Shown: one piece after another, positions 8,661-17,749 of the stretch
Position numbering within the stretch: the stretch's first letter is position 1
Layout of the letters: each line of letters begins with the position of its first letter
Origin: an uncultured Maricaulis sp.
Lineage (GTDB): Bacteria; Pseudomonadota; Alphaproteobacteria; Caulobacterales; Maricaulaceae
Reading direction: 5' to 3'
Assembly (NCBI RefSeq): GCF_947259345.1
Contig: NZ_CAMYLS010000003.1
Span: forward strand, 1-64,000
DNA: 64,000 bases
Notes under the pieces: generated by a model
The model's input: the letters and a program-made list of their open reading frames with translations, nothing else
Database searches by the model: none
What the model was told of the DNA's origin: nothing
Made by a program: the position numbers and the translations under genes

Positions 8661-8669
8661 GGGGCAGCA

Positions 8670-9410
8670 CTACATCGGAGCGAGTCTATATGGAAATTGG
8701 TTTGGAATTTTCCTTCCGAACAGTCCGGTCCGTTTCGGATACTGCTCATGAAGCTTGGTGTTGACGTGCTCCGAAAAGGCGTAGGCGAGAGCCATCGCTT
8801 CGCTTGCCAATTCTACGAGTTCTTTTGCGATGCCTCGAATTTCGCCAATGCGGCGTATCAGTCCGGCATTTCCGGTGCTAGTGAACTCAGTCTTCATCAA
8901 GCCGCCAACTGGATTATCTTCTTCTATTGTGGAATGCTCATCGAGAAGAGATGATAGTTCAAGTCGCGATTTACTGTAGTAATCGAGCGCCGCAACAAGC
9001 GTGTTGCGTAGATTTATTAGTTGTGTAAACTTATTAAGTGTTTCATCATCCATTTTTTCCATAGCGAAATGTATCGATTCAGCGGGAGAGATAAACGATG
9101 CATCTCTCGAAGATACAAAAGGTAGGATGGCTTGCCAGTACAATTCGCTTTGAAATAGTAAATTGGCCATATTTATTTGATTCATAATTGGCCTATGAAT
9201 GGATGCGATGTCATTTATCAGCGAGGTGGCGTTCGAAACAAATATAAGTCCGTCTTTGAGGGTGCTTTTCCTGTTCGCGCGTGCATTCAAGTACATGGCT
9301 GAAAAAAGCGAAATCAGACCGCCGAGCAACACGCCAGCAAACGAGACTACAGCCGTTTCCCAAGGCGAGGACTGTGCGCTATGGCCGAACTGAGCAAAGA
9401 CGTTCTGCAC
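8670..9410 (-). CDS. AT-rich orphan membrane-anchored protein
   Basis: A 246-residue protein with one clear membrane segment near the N-terminus (about residues 21-41, VVSFAGVLLGGLISLFSAMY) followed by a long, mostly helical polar region. GTG at 9410 is the apparent start. Base composition is far lower in GC than all neighbours (long AT-rich stretches near 8980-9060 and 9160-9260), and codon use differs, suggesting horizontal acquisition. No integrase, transposase or att site is visible. I do not recognise the family. Confidence 0.65.
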   Translation of the reverse strand: MQNVFAQFGHSAQSSPWETAVVSFAGVLLGGLISLFSAMYLNARANRKSTLKDGLIFVSNATSLINDIASIHRPIMNQINMANLLFQSELYWQAILPFVSSRDASFISPAESIHFAMEKMDDETLNKFTQLINLRNTLVAALDYYSKSRLELSSLLDEHSTIEEDNPVGGLMKTEFTSTGNAGLIRRIGEIRGIAKELVELASEAMALAYAFSEHVNTKLHEQYPKRTGLFGRKIPNQFPYRLAPM

Positions 9411-9655
9411 CTAATGGTCCATTCAAACTGCCATTTTTGAGATTGTATCGATTCTAGCTGCAATGCATTCGTCCGTTACCGCCACCATTTTGCAACTCAC
9501 TCGCACTAACAAACAAACCCGTTCGCAATCGGTCGCTTAAGGGGGAATTCGCTTGACCCTTGCGGCGTTGACCATGTGAGAATGGTTGCAATTCTGCGGC
9601 CCTCGACGGTCGCCGGCCCATAATACGGAACGGGCGCAAGCCCGGGGTGAGGAGC

Positions 9656-11452
9656 ATGAAGCCGACCGATACGCGCGATCCCGACTATTTTCACAAGGTC
9701 GTGGATTGCCAGTGGGCATGCCCGGCACATACGCCGGTGCCCGAGTATATCCGCCTGATTGCGCAAGGTGAATTCACCGAAGCCTATCTCGTCAATCGCC
9801 GTTCCAACGTCTTCCCGGGCATTCTCGGCCGGGTCTGCGATCGCCCCTGCGAGCCGGCCTGCCGGCGGGGCCGCGTCGAGGAGGAACCGGTCGCAATCTG
9901 CCGCTTGAAGCGCGTCGCGGCCGACCATCGCGACGAAGTCAAACATCTCCTGCCGCAAAAACCGGCGACGACAAATGGCAAGAAGATCGCCCTGATCGGC
10001 GCCGGTCCGGCGTCGCTGACCGTGGCCAATGACCTCGCCCCGCTGGGCTATGAGTGCACGATCTTTGAAGCCCATCACCGCCCCGGCGGTCTGATGATCT
10101 CCAACATCCCGTCCTTCCGCCTGCCGGAAGAAGTGCTGGACGAGGAGATCGGATACATTCTCGACCAGGGCGTGGAACTGAAGACCGGTCACCGCATCGA
10201 GAGCCTCAAGGCGCTGGCCGAGAGCGGCTATGACGCCGTCTTCATTGGCTCCGGTGCGCCCAAGGGCAAGGATCTCAAGATTGAGGGCCGCGACGAGGCC
10301 GATGCCAATATCCATATCGGTATCGACTGGCTGGAAAGTGTCGCTTTCGAGCATACCGACAAGATCGGCAAGGACGTCCTGATCATCGGTGTCGGCAATA
10401 CCGCCATGGATTGCTGCCGCACCTCGCTGCGCCTCGGTGCCGATGATGTGAAGGTGATGGCCCGCAAGCCGCGGCAATTCTTCAAGGCCTCCCCCTGGGA
10501 GCTCGAGGATGCCGAGGACGAGAATGTCGAAATCCTGGTCAATCACTCGCCCAAGCGTTTTGTGGTCGAGAATGGCAAGCTGACCGGCATGGAATTCGAG
10601 TTGATGGAGTATCAGCTCGATGAGGACGGCCAGATCACCGACACCCAGATCGCCGGTACCAAAATCATTCCCTGTACCGATGTCATCCTGGCGATCGGGC
10701 AGGAGAATGCCTTCCCCTGGATCGAGCGCGATATCGGGATCGAATTCGACAAATGGGGCGTGCCGATCGTTGACGAGAAGACGTTCGAGTCGACCAAGAA
10801 GGGCATCTTCTTTGGCGGTGACAGCGCCTTCGGACCCAAGAATATCATCTGGGCGGTCGAGCATGGACACCAGGCGGCGATCTCGATCCACAAGCATTGC
10901 GAGGGCACGGCGCTGGCGACGCGTCTGCCGCGCGGGGTCAATCTTCAATCCGCCAAGATGGGCGTGAATGAGTGGATGTATTCCAACAGCTATACCGGCG
11001 AGCCTCGCCGGCAAATGCCGTTGGCCGAACTGAAGGCGCGCCTCTCCAATCGCAAGATGGAAGTGGAGACGGGATATACCGCCGAGCAGATCGCGACCGA
11101 GGTCCAGCGCTGTCTCAATTGCGATGTGCAGACCGTCTTCGAGGCCCCGCTCTGCAAGGAATGCGATGCCTGTATGGACATCTGCCCGGTCGATTGCCTG
11201 TCCATCGTGCCGGTGGCGGAAGAAGCCGAGCTGCGCCAGTCGCTGCGGGTTCCGGCCAATAACAAGGACCAGGACCTGTTCGTCTCGGAGCCGCTGAAGG
11301 ATACCGGGCGGGTCATGGTCAAGGACGAAAATCTCTGCCTGCATTGCGGCCTGTGTGCCGAGCGCTGCCCGACCGCCGCGTGGGACATGCAGGATGCCGA
11401 CATCTTCATTCCGCATGTCGACGATGAAACGAAGAAAGTGGCTGCCGAATGA
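9656..11452 (+). CDS. GltD-like FAD/NAD(P) oxidoreductase with Fe-S motifs (2-oxoacid oxidoreductase partner)
   Basis: About 598 residues. The N-terminus carries a GltD-type cysteine region (CQWACPAHTPVPEY; GRVCDRPCEPACRRG), then an FAD-binding IALIGAGPASLTVAND and a second dinucleotide fold VLIIGVGNTAMDCCR. The C-terminus has ferredoxin-like clusters (CLNCDVQ, CKECDACMDICPVDCLS, CLHCGLCAERCPTAAW). It overlaps korA by 4 bases, so it is likely the electron-transfer partner of the 2-oxoacid:ferredoxin oxidoreductase, passing electrons to or from NAD(P). ATG at 9656 is used; a GTG at 9647 is possible. Confidence 0.85.
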   Translation: MKPTDTRDPDYFHKVVDCQWACPAHTPVPEYIRLIAQGEFTEAYLVNRRSNVFPGILGRVCDRPCEPACRRGRVEEEPVAICRLKRVAADHRDEVKHLLPQKPATTNGKKIALIGAGPASLTVANDLAPLGYECTIFEAHHRPGGLMISNIPSFRLPEEVLDEEIGYILDQGVELKTGHRIESLKALAESGYDAVFIGSGAPKGKDLKIEGRDEADANIHIGIDWLESVAFEHTDKIGKDVLIIGVGNTAMDCCRTSLRLGADDVKVMARKPRQFFKASPWELEDAEDENVEILVNHSPKRFVVENGKLTGMEFELMEYQLDEDGQITDTQIAGTKIIPCTDVILAIGQENAFPWIERDIGIEFDKWGVPIVDEKTFESTKKGIFFGGDSAFGPKNIIWAVEHGHQAAISIHKHCEGTALATRLPRGVNLQSAKMGVNEWMYSNSYTGEPRRQMPLAELKARLSNRKMEVETGYTAEQIATEVQRCLNCDVQTVFEAPLCKECDACMDICPVDCLSIVPVAEEAELRQSLRVPANNKDQDLFVSEPLKDTGRVMVKDENLCLHCGLCAERCPTAAWDMQDADIFIPHVDDETKKVAAE

Positions 11453-13284
11453 AGGATCTCGTGGACGTGTCAGGCGAAGTCCGGGTCAATGACTTCGTCA
11501 TCAAGATCGGCAATGTGAACGGCACCGGTTCGGCTTCGGCCAATGGCCTGCTGATGAAGGCGATCTTCCGCATGGGCGTGCCGGTGGTGGGCAAGAATCT
11601 CTTCCCCTCCAATATCCAGGGCCTGCCGACCTGGTATGAGATCCGCCTGACCAAGGACGGCTATATGGCCCGCTCCGGCACGGCGGAATTCATCGTCGCC
11701 ATGAATGCCGAGACCTATAAACAGGATCTCGCCGAGGTGTCGCCGGGCGGTTTCCTCCTTTACGACTCGACCTGGCCGCGGCCGGACCTGCATGCGCGCG
11801 AAGATGTCACCGCGATCGGTGTGCCGCTCGCCCGCCTGGTCAATGCCGCCTTCGACAATGCCCGCACCCGCGTGCTGATGAAAAACATGGCCTATGTCGG
11901 CGCCGTCGCCGGTCTGACCGGTCTCGATGTCGAGGTCATTCGCGGCCTGGTGAAGGAAATGTTCGGGACCAAGGAACACCTCATCGACGCCAATATGAAG
12001 GCGATCGGGCTGGGCCTGGATTATGTCCGCGAGCATTTCGCCGATCCGTTGCCACTGCGCATCGAGCCGATGGACAAGACGGCCGGTCACATCATGATCG
12101 ATGGCAATACGGCTGCCGCCCTGGGCTGTGTCTATGCCGGGGCGACCTTCGGCGCCTGGTATCCGATCACGCCCTCGACCTCCTTGATGGATGGCTTCAA
12201 GGGCTTTTGCGAGAAATTCCGCGTCGATCCGGAAACCGGCGAGAAGAATTTCTGCATCATCCAGGGTGAGGACGAGCTCGCCTCGGTCGGCATGGCCATT
12301 GGTGCTGGCTGGAATGGCGCGCGCGCCTTCACCCCGACCTCCGGTCCCGGCATCTCTCTGATGAGCGAATTCATCGGTTTTGCCTATTATGGCGAAGTGC
12401 CGGTCGTGCTGTTCGACGTCCAGCGCGCCGGTCCCTCGACCGGCCTGCCGACCCGGACCCAGCAGTGCGACATCACCCTGGCCGCCTATGCCAGCCATGG
12501 CGATACCAAGCATATCCTCCTCTTCCCGGCCAATCCGAAGGAATGCTTCGAGATGGCGGTGCAGAGCTTCGACATTGCCGAACGCTTCCAGGCGCCGGTC
12601 TTCTTCATGACCGATCTTGATATCGGCATGAATGACTGGATGATCCCGGAGCTGGAATGGGATGACAGCTACCAGCCCGATCGCGGCAAGGTCCTGACCG
12701 CCGACGAGATCGAAAGCCTCGAGAAATTCTACCGTTATGAAGACCGCGACGGCGACGCCATTCCCTGGCGCACCCTGCCGGGCACCCATCCCAAGGGCGC
12801 TTATTTCACGCGCGGATCGGGCCATAACTGGAAAGGCGGCTATACCGAGGACAGTGACGAGTACAAGGAAGTGCTCGATCGTCTGACCACCAAGTGGAAA
12901 AATGCCGCCAATGCCGTCCCGGCGCCGGTCATCACGCGCTGCGGCCAGAATGCCCGCCGGGCGATTATCTCGGTCGGTGGCTGCGATGGCGCGGTCCTGG
13001 AAGCCCTCGACCGCTTCGCCGAAAATGGCGTGAACCTGGATTATCTGCGCGTGCGCGGCTTCCCCTTCAATGCCGAGGTCGACCAATTCATCGAGCAATA
13101 TGACGAGGTCTTCGTGGTCGAGCAGAACCGTGACGGGCAATTGCGCTCGCTGCTGGTCAATGAGACCGAAGCGCCCAAGCACAAGCTGGTCTCGATCCTC
13201 GATTATGCCGGTATGGCGGCGAATCCGAAATTCATCATCGAGGGCATTTCGGCCCATCTCGAAGCCCTGGGAGACGTCGCATGA
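11449..13284 (+). CDS. korA: 2-oxoacid:ferredoxin oxidoreductase, gamma-alpha fused subunit
   Basis: A 611-residue protein: residues about 15-190 are the gamma (pyruvate/ketoisovalerate oxidoreductase) domain (GNVNGTGSASANGLL, VVGKNLFPSNIQG) and about 215-600 the alpha domain (GNTAAALGCVYAGATF, YPITPSTSLMD, GEDELASVGMAIGAGWNGAR, TSGPGISLMSEFIG). It oxidatively decarboxylates a 2-oxoacid, probably 2-oxoglutarate, in complex with KorB, making acyl-CoA and reduced ferredoxin. It overlaps both neighbours by 4 bases, so the three genes form one coupled operon. Substrate is inferred from family resemblance. Confidence 0.88.
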   Translation: MKDLVDVSGEVRVNDFVIKIGNVNGTGSASANGLLMKAIFRMGVPVVGKNLFPSNIQGLPTWYEIRLTKDGYMARSGTAEFIVAMNAETYKQDLAEVSPGGFLLYDSTWPRPDLHAREDVTAIGVPLARLVNAAFDNARTRVLMKNMAYVGAVAGLTGLDVEVIRGLVKEMFGTKEHLIDANMKAIGLGLDYVREHFADPLPLRIEPMDKTAGHIMIDGNTAAALGCVYAGATFGAWYPITPSTSLMDGFKGFCEKFRVDPETGEKNFCIIQGEDELASVGMAIGAGWNGARAFTPTSGPGISLMSEFIGFAYYGEVPVVLFDVQRAGPSTGLPTRTQQCDITLAAYASHGDTKHILLFPANPKECFEMAVQSFDIAERFQAPVFFMTDLDIGMNDWMIPELEWDDSYQPDRGKVLTADEIESLEKFYRYEDRDGDAIPWRTLPGTHPKGAYFTRGSGHNWKGGYTEDSDEYKEVLDRLTTKWKNAANAVPAPVITRCGQNARRAIISVGGCDGAVLEALDRFAENGVNLDYLRVRGFPFNAEVDQFIEQYDEVFVVEQNRDGQLRSLLVNETEAPKHKLVSILDYAGMAANPKFIIEGISAHLEALGDVA

Positions 13285-14333
13285 CCTCCATGAGCAAGCC
13301 TTTCATCGACAAGCATCTGCCCAAGAACAAGCTCGGCCTGTCGGTTCGTAATTATGAAGGCGTGATGTCGACGCTGTGTGCCGGTTGCGGCCATGACTCG
13401 GTGACCGCCGCCCTGGTCCAGGCCTTCTGGGAACTCGATCTGGCGCCGGAAAGCGCGGCCAAGGTCTCCGGGATTGGCTGCTCGTCCAAGACGACGGCCT
13501 ATTTCATGGGCCAGTCGCACGGCATTAATTGCGTGCATGGGCGCATGCCCTCCGTGGCGACCGGGGCCAATGCCGCCAATGGCGAACTCAATTATATCGG
13601 CATTTCCGGGGACGGGGACTCGCTCTCGATCGGTTTCGGCCAGTTCGCCCATGCCATTCGGCGCAATCTCAACATGCTGTATATTCTCGAGAATAATGGC
13701 GTGTATGGTCTCACCAAGGGCCAGTTCTCGGCCGCGGCTGATTATGGTTCGAAGTCGAAAAAGGGCGTCGAGAATGACCAGATGCCGATCGATCCCTGTG
13801 TCCAGGCGCTGACGCTGGGGGCCGGCTTCGTGGCGCGCGCCTTTTCCGGCGACAAGTCCCAGCTCGTGCCGCTGATCAAGGCCGGTCTCAAGCACAAGGG
13901 TTTTGCCCTGATCGACGTCATCTCGCCCTGCGTGACCTTCAATGATCACAAGGGCTCGACCAAGAGCTACGCCCATACCTACAAGTATTATCATCCGCTC
14001 GTGCACACGGATTTCGTCGCCCATGCCGACGAGGTCACCGGATCCTATGACAAGGACGGGGCGATGCGGGTGACCATGCAGGATGGTGGCGAGCTTTTCC
14101 TGCGCAAGACCGAGAGCAATTACGATCCGCGTGACCGCGCCCAGGCGATCGAGACCCTGTTGATGAACAAGACCGAGGGCGAGATCCGCACCGGTCTTCT
14201 CTATCTCAACAGCGATCTGCCGGACATGCAGGCGGCCAACAAGCTCCCGAAAATCCCGCTCAACCAGGTGCCCTATGAACGCCTGACCCCGGGCAAGGCA
14301 GCCCTCGCGAAGTTACAGTCCCGCTATCGGTGA
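13281..14333 (+). CDS. korB: 2-oxoacid:ferredoxin oxidoreductase, TPP-binding beta subunit
   Basis: The 350-residue subunit carries the thiamine pyrophosphate site (GISGDGDSLSIGFGQFAHAI, then NNGVYGLTKGQFSA) and N-terminal Fe-S cysteines (CAGCGHDS, GIGCSSKT), with a further cysteine in SPCVTFND. With KorA it forms the catalytic core. The ATG overlaps the korA stop (ATGA). The gene ends 26 bases before a convergent HTH gene, without an obvious intrinsic terminator. Confidence 0.9.
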   Translation: MTSMSKPFIDKHLPKNKLGLSVRNYEGVMSTLCAGCGHDSVTAALVQAFWELDLAPESAAKVSGIGCSSKTTAYFMGQSHGINCVHGRMPSVATGANAANGELNYIGISGDGDSLSIGFGQFAHAIRRNLNMLYILENNGVYGLTKGQFSAAADYGSKSKKGVENDQMPIDPCVQALTLGAGFVARAFSGDKSQLVPLIKAGLKHKGFALIDVISPCVTFNDHKGSTKSYAHTYKYYHPLVHTDFVAHADEVTGSYDKDGAMRVTMQDGGELFLRKTESNYDPRDRAQAIETLLMNKTEGEIRTGLLYLNSDLPDMQAANKLPKIPLNQVPYERLTPGKAALAKLQSRYR

Positions 14334-14359
14334 GTGGCGGGCCGACCCGGCTCGCGGTC

Positions 14360-14962
14360 TCAGCCCTCGCTGCCATTGAAGCGTTCGATGCGTGGTTTGG
14401 CGTCATTGGCGGCGGCGCGGGCCGCCGGGCTGTCCTCGAGGTCGGCCAGCGTTACATGCATGAAGCTGGCCCCGGTCTCGTCGCGGATCGGCGTATAGCG
14501 CACCTGCCAGAAGCGGTTGATCGCATCGTGGTCGGTCCAAACCGCCGAGGCGCCAAGAATATTGCCGTCGGCAAGACCCTGTCTGTGTAATGCCTCCAGA
14601 TCGCCGGTCAGCCGCTTGAGGGCTGGCGCGTTCTCGATCCGGTGTTCTCCCGCGAGAAAGTCCTGCCTCATGATTGTGCTCGCGGCTTCGATGCGGAGCC
14701 CTTCGGGACCGGTCTGCAGGAGCAGGCAGGGAAAGGGGCTGTGCTCGACCGTCGCACGCAAATCGTCAAACAGGGATCGCGTTCGTGGATCCTCGGCCAG
14801 CTTGACAATGGCCTCGGCGACCGCGGCCGGCGGCGTCACCAGTCCCGCCTCCAGGCGTGACACATAGGTTTGCGAGACGCCGATGAGCTCTGCCATCGCG
14901 CCCTGCTTCAATCGCAGCCGCAAGCGAAGCGACCGAACCGTGCTGGCCCAATCCGTCCCCAA
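14360..14962 (-). CDS. HTH regulator with PAS-like sensor domain, paralogue 1
   Basis: A 200-residue protein: HTH (XRE/Cro type) at about residues 10-60 (LRLKQGAMAELIGVSQTYVS), then a PAS-like domain ending VRYTPIRDETGASFMHVTL. It resembles the three tandem regulators at 16435-18394 (same W-x2-x(V/I)R start, LKQ-A-(M/L)A, (V/T)SQ-(T/A) core). The start is a TTG at 14962; an in-frame TAG four codons upstream rules out a longer form. It is convergent with korB and 110 bases from the end of the co-oriented PiT-like gene. Confidence 0.8.
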   Translation of the reverse strand: MGTDWASTVRSLRLRLRLKQGAMAELIGVSQTYVSRLEAGLVTPPAAVAEAIVKLAEDPRTRSLFDDLRATVEHSPFPCLLLQTGPEGLRIEAASTIMRQDFLAGEHRIENAPALKRLTGDLEALHRQGLADGNILGASAVWTDHDAINRFWQVRYTPIRDETGASFMHVTLADLEDSPAARAAANDAKPRIERFNGSEG

Positions 14963-15071
14963 GACCGAATTCTAACCCCTTTGAATCTTGGAGTTATCTT
15001 GGCGCTCAGCGCATATGAATGGGCACTCATAAAATATGAATTATCCACACCCATTCGGGTGGTGGACGAGG

Positions 15072-16199
15072 CTAGAAACCGAGGGCCCGTGCGACATAGC
15101 CGGGCAGGTCCGCCATCAGCTCGCCGAGCTCGCCGCGCGCCCAGGCCGGCAGGAAAATGGCCAGGACGACACTGATGATCAGGCCGAGAAAGGCGCGCAA
15201 GACGTCCGAGGTGACATCCCAGAGCGCCGAGAGCTTCGAGCGCAGGCCGGCGATATAGGCGATGGCGATTTCGCGACCGGCCAGCATGCCCAGGAAGACC
15301 CAGGTCGTGCTCATCGGGACATCGTTCACTTCCTTGAAGATGTAGAGAATGATCCCGTAGATCAGGTCGATCGCGGTGGCCGCGCGGATGTCGGTGGAGT
15401 TGGTCTTCGACAGAACGATTTTCTGGATCTCGCCGCCACGATTGCGGAAGATGATTGCGTGCAGGGCCAGCATCACGACCGTCGCAAAGACCAGAAGCAG
15501 CGGCGAGAAGGTGACCTGCGTCTGCAGCACCGCCACACCTTCGCGCATGAGCGGCAGGCCATTGTCGTCCAGAACCGGGACCAGCTCGGTGGTGCGGGGC
15601 AGGAATATGAAGATATTGGCCAGATCCTGCATCAACCATTGTGCCCAGAGGAAGGCGGTCGCGCACCATTGGGCGACATACCAGACCGGGTGATGGGGCT
15701 CGTCCTTGGTGCGCTCGATCCAGCGTTCGAACATGCGCGAGATGATCAGGTAGACAAAGAAGGCTGCGCTGATGGCGACGATATAGCCGAGCGCTGACTT
15801 GGTCAGCATTCTCGGTAAAACCCCTTCGGTATTCGCGCCGCCGGTCAGTGCGAAAATGGTCAGGACCAGGAAGGTGGTCGAAACGGGAATGCCGTAACGG
15901 GTCAGGATGAGCAGGAAAAGCGGCGGGATGGCGTGCCACCACTGCACGCCGCCGTCCGGATAGGGCAGGGAATTGAGGCGGCCAAACGCGATATCGCCAC
16001 CGCCACCGTAGAACCCCCACAACATCACCGCGACGATGATCGAGCAGGCATAGGCCCACAAAACCCACCAGGGTCGTTTGGTATTGGAACTGAGGAAGGT
16101 GCCGAGGGTCTGAATCGCATCATTGGCGACAATCGAATAGGCGGCGATCAGGAAGCCGAGGATCGAGAAGATCCAAACCGTCGTGTTCAAATCGGCCAT
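15072..16199 (-). CDS. PiT-like multi-pass membrane protein
   Basis: About 375 residues and around ten hydrophobic segments. Two motif sets recall the inorganic phosphate transporter (PiT) fold: VANDAIQTLGTFLSS near the N-terminus with GIPVSTTFLVLTIF, and later TNSTDIRAATAIDLIYG with NDVPMSTTWVFLGMLAG. PiT proteins carry just such a duplicated ND...G / PVSTTH pattern in inverted halves; here the second ND is degenerate and the His is replaced by Phe or Trp. I infer a divergent PiT relative, possibly for phosphate or another anion. ATG at 16199 is chosen (AGAGGG upstream) over a start 16 codons earlier. Confidence 0.6.
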   Translation of the reverse strand: MADLNTTVWIFSILGFLIAAYSIVANDAIQTLGTFLSSNTKRPWWVLWAYACSIIVAVMLWGFYGGGGDIAFGRLNSLPYPDGGVQWWHAIPPLFLLILTRYGIPVSTTFLVLTIFALTGGANTEGVLPRMLTKSALGYIVAISAAFFVYLIISRMFERWIERTKDEPHHPVWYVAQWCATAFLWAQWLMQDLANIFIFLPRTTELVPVLDDNGLPLMREGVAVLQTQVTFSPLLLVFATVVMLALHAIIFRNRGGEIQKIVLSKTNSTDIRAATAIDLIYGIILYIFKEVNDVPMSTTWVFLGMLAGREIAIAYIAGLRSKLSALWDVTSDVLRAFLGLIISVVLAIFLPAWARGELGELMADLPGYVARALGF

Positions 16200-16434
16200 G
16201 GCCGGGCACCCTCTTGGAGACAAAACGCCGGGGCAGGTAGCAAACACCAGGCCTTGCGATCAATCAGCCTCTTGCCATTCTGACGCATCTTCACACAAGT
16301 GTCGCAAACGCTTCAGCGTTTTCGTCCGTTTGGTTGCTTTAGGCTTCAGGGTTCACAAGCCGCGCAGCTTGGGTTATAAAATATAACCGCCGATGACCGG
16401 CACCGGCGCGCCCTCTCAATCCGGAGAAGCGCAT

Positions 16435-17079
16435 ATGTCCGACCCGACGCTCAGCCTTGATGTCCAGACCATTCACTGGCCGTCCGTGATCCGTCATTAT
16501 CGTCTTTCGAAGGGCCTCAAACAGGCCGCCATGGCGCATGATCTCGGGGTCACCCAGACCATGATCTCACGCTGGGAATCCGGCGTCGCAATCCCCTCCG
16601 AAGGGGTTCAGGAACGGGTGTTCGACTTGTACTGGGCGTCCCAGACATCAGTCTCGCGATCGGCCTGGCTCGACCGGATCGGGCGGCACCCGGCGGTGGT
16701 GGGCGTGATCAATGGTGAGGGCCGCATTTTGCGGGCCAGCCGGGGCTTTTGCCGCAGTCTTGATTGTCAGCGCCTTGAGCTCGAGGGGCGCTATATTCAC
16801 GAGGCCTTCGAAGGCGACTGGCCGCGCTTGTTCGATGCCCTTGTCGCCGCAGGTCTGTTCGAAGGCCGACTGGCTTCCGCGGAGAGCATAGATGTCATCA
16901 CCTTTCTGAGCCCGGATGGCGAGCGACGCCCAGGCTATGTTCATGGGCTGCATCGCCCCAGTTTCCTGCCCGGTCCGGAAATCCTGTGGCTGCTGTCCGG
17001 CGCGGATGTCTCCGAACGCGTTCATGCTGACGTCAAGGCGCGCCTGGGCGGCGCCATGGTCTTGCGCAAGGCGATCTAG
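16435..17079 (+). CDS. HTH regulator with PAS-like sensor domain, paralogue 2
   Basis: A 214-residue protein: HTH at about residues 15-65 (WPSVIRHYRLSKGLKQAAMA, then GVTQTMISRWESG) and a PAS-like domain from about residue 85 (VVGVINGEGRILRASRGFCR, LELEGRYIHEAF). The C-terminus has GYVHGLH and LWLLSGADVS, shared with the next paralogue. ATG at 16435 has GGAG 8 bases upstream. The stop is 3 bases before the next paralogue's GTG, so the tandem genes are probably one transcript. It likely binds DNA in response to a small ligand or redox cue; the signal is unknown. Confidence 0.82.
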   Translation: MSDPTLSLDVQTIHWPSVIRHYRLSKGLKQAAMAHDLGVTQTMISRWESGVAIPSEGVQERVFDLYWASQTSVSRSAWLDRIGRHPAVVGVINGEGRILRASRGFCRSLDCQRLELEGRYIHEAFEGDWPRLFDALVAAGLFEGRLASAESIDVITFLSPDGERRPGYVHGLHRPSFLPGPEILWLLSGADVSERVHADVKARLGGAMVLRKAI

Positions 17080-17082
17080 GTC

Positions 17083-17730
17083 GTGGCGGGCGCTGAAATA
17101 CCCGTCCGGAGCGACCCGATTTTCTGGCGCAACCTCCTGCGCCGCTACCGCTTCACTCACAATGTCAAACAGGCGGCTCTGGCTTATGATCTGGGCGTAA
17201 CCCAGGCCATGGTGTCGCGCTGGGAGTCTGGTGCAGTTCAGCCGGCGGCGGACATGCAGGCGCGGATCCGGGCCCTCGCCGGGACGCCGGAGGATATGGC
17301 CTCACCGCTGGTGGGTTGGCGCAAGCACGTCGCCGTTCAGCCCGGTATTGCCGCAGTGGTGGATCGCGACGGCGTGATCGAAACAGCCAGCACGGGTCTT
17401 GCCCGTGAAGCGGATAGGCCGCGCGACCAGATCGAGGGCCAGACCCTGGCAAGTCTTTTCCAGGGAGACCTGGTCGCCTTGCACGCGCTTCTCATTGAGC
17501 GCGGATTTTTTGACGGCGCGCTTGAAAGCGTTGAAAGTGCGGATCGGTATTGTTTTGCCAATTCACATGGTAAACGCGATATTGGTCCGGTTCATGGCCT
17601 GCACTGGCCGCATATCGGCGAAGATGGAACGGTCAGGTGGATGCTGACCGGGGCGAGAGTCAGCCCGGTGGAATTTGACCGTCTGCGCCGTGAGTTCGGC
17701 GGGCAGGTGGAGATGTCCGGGCCGGAATGA
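17083..17730 (+). CDS. HTH regulator with PAS-like sensor domain, paralogue 3
   Basis: A 215-residue protein of the same build: HTH (VKQAALAYDLGVTQAMVSRW) and PAS-like domain (GIAAVVDRDGVIETASTGLA, QIEGQTLASLFQGDL), ending with PVHGLHWPH and WMLTGARVS. The start is GTG at 17083, immediately after the previous stop. Recognition-helix residues differ modestly between paralogues (GVTQTMISRW, GVTQAMVSRW, GVTQAMISRW), so they may bind related or identical sites. Confidence 0.82.
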   Translation: MAGAEIPVRSDPIFWRNLLRRYRFTHNVKQAALAYDLGVTQAMVSRWESGAVQPAADMQARIRALAGTPEDMASPLVGWRKHVAVQPGIAAVVDRDGVIETASTGLAREADRPRDQIEGQTLASLFQGDLVALHALLIERGFFDGALESVESADRYCFANSHGKRDIGPVHGLHWPHIGEDGTVRWMLTGARVSPVEFDRLRREFGGQVEMSGPE

Positions 17731-17749
17731 GCCCGCAAGGGGGGCGGAT

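Noticed and set aside
9506-13257. Two long minus-strand frames opposite the oxidoreductase operon
   Set aside because: No family motifs; the plus strand encodes clear flavoprotein and KorA sequences over the same span.
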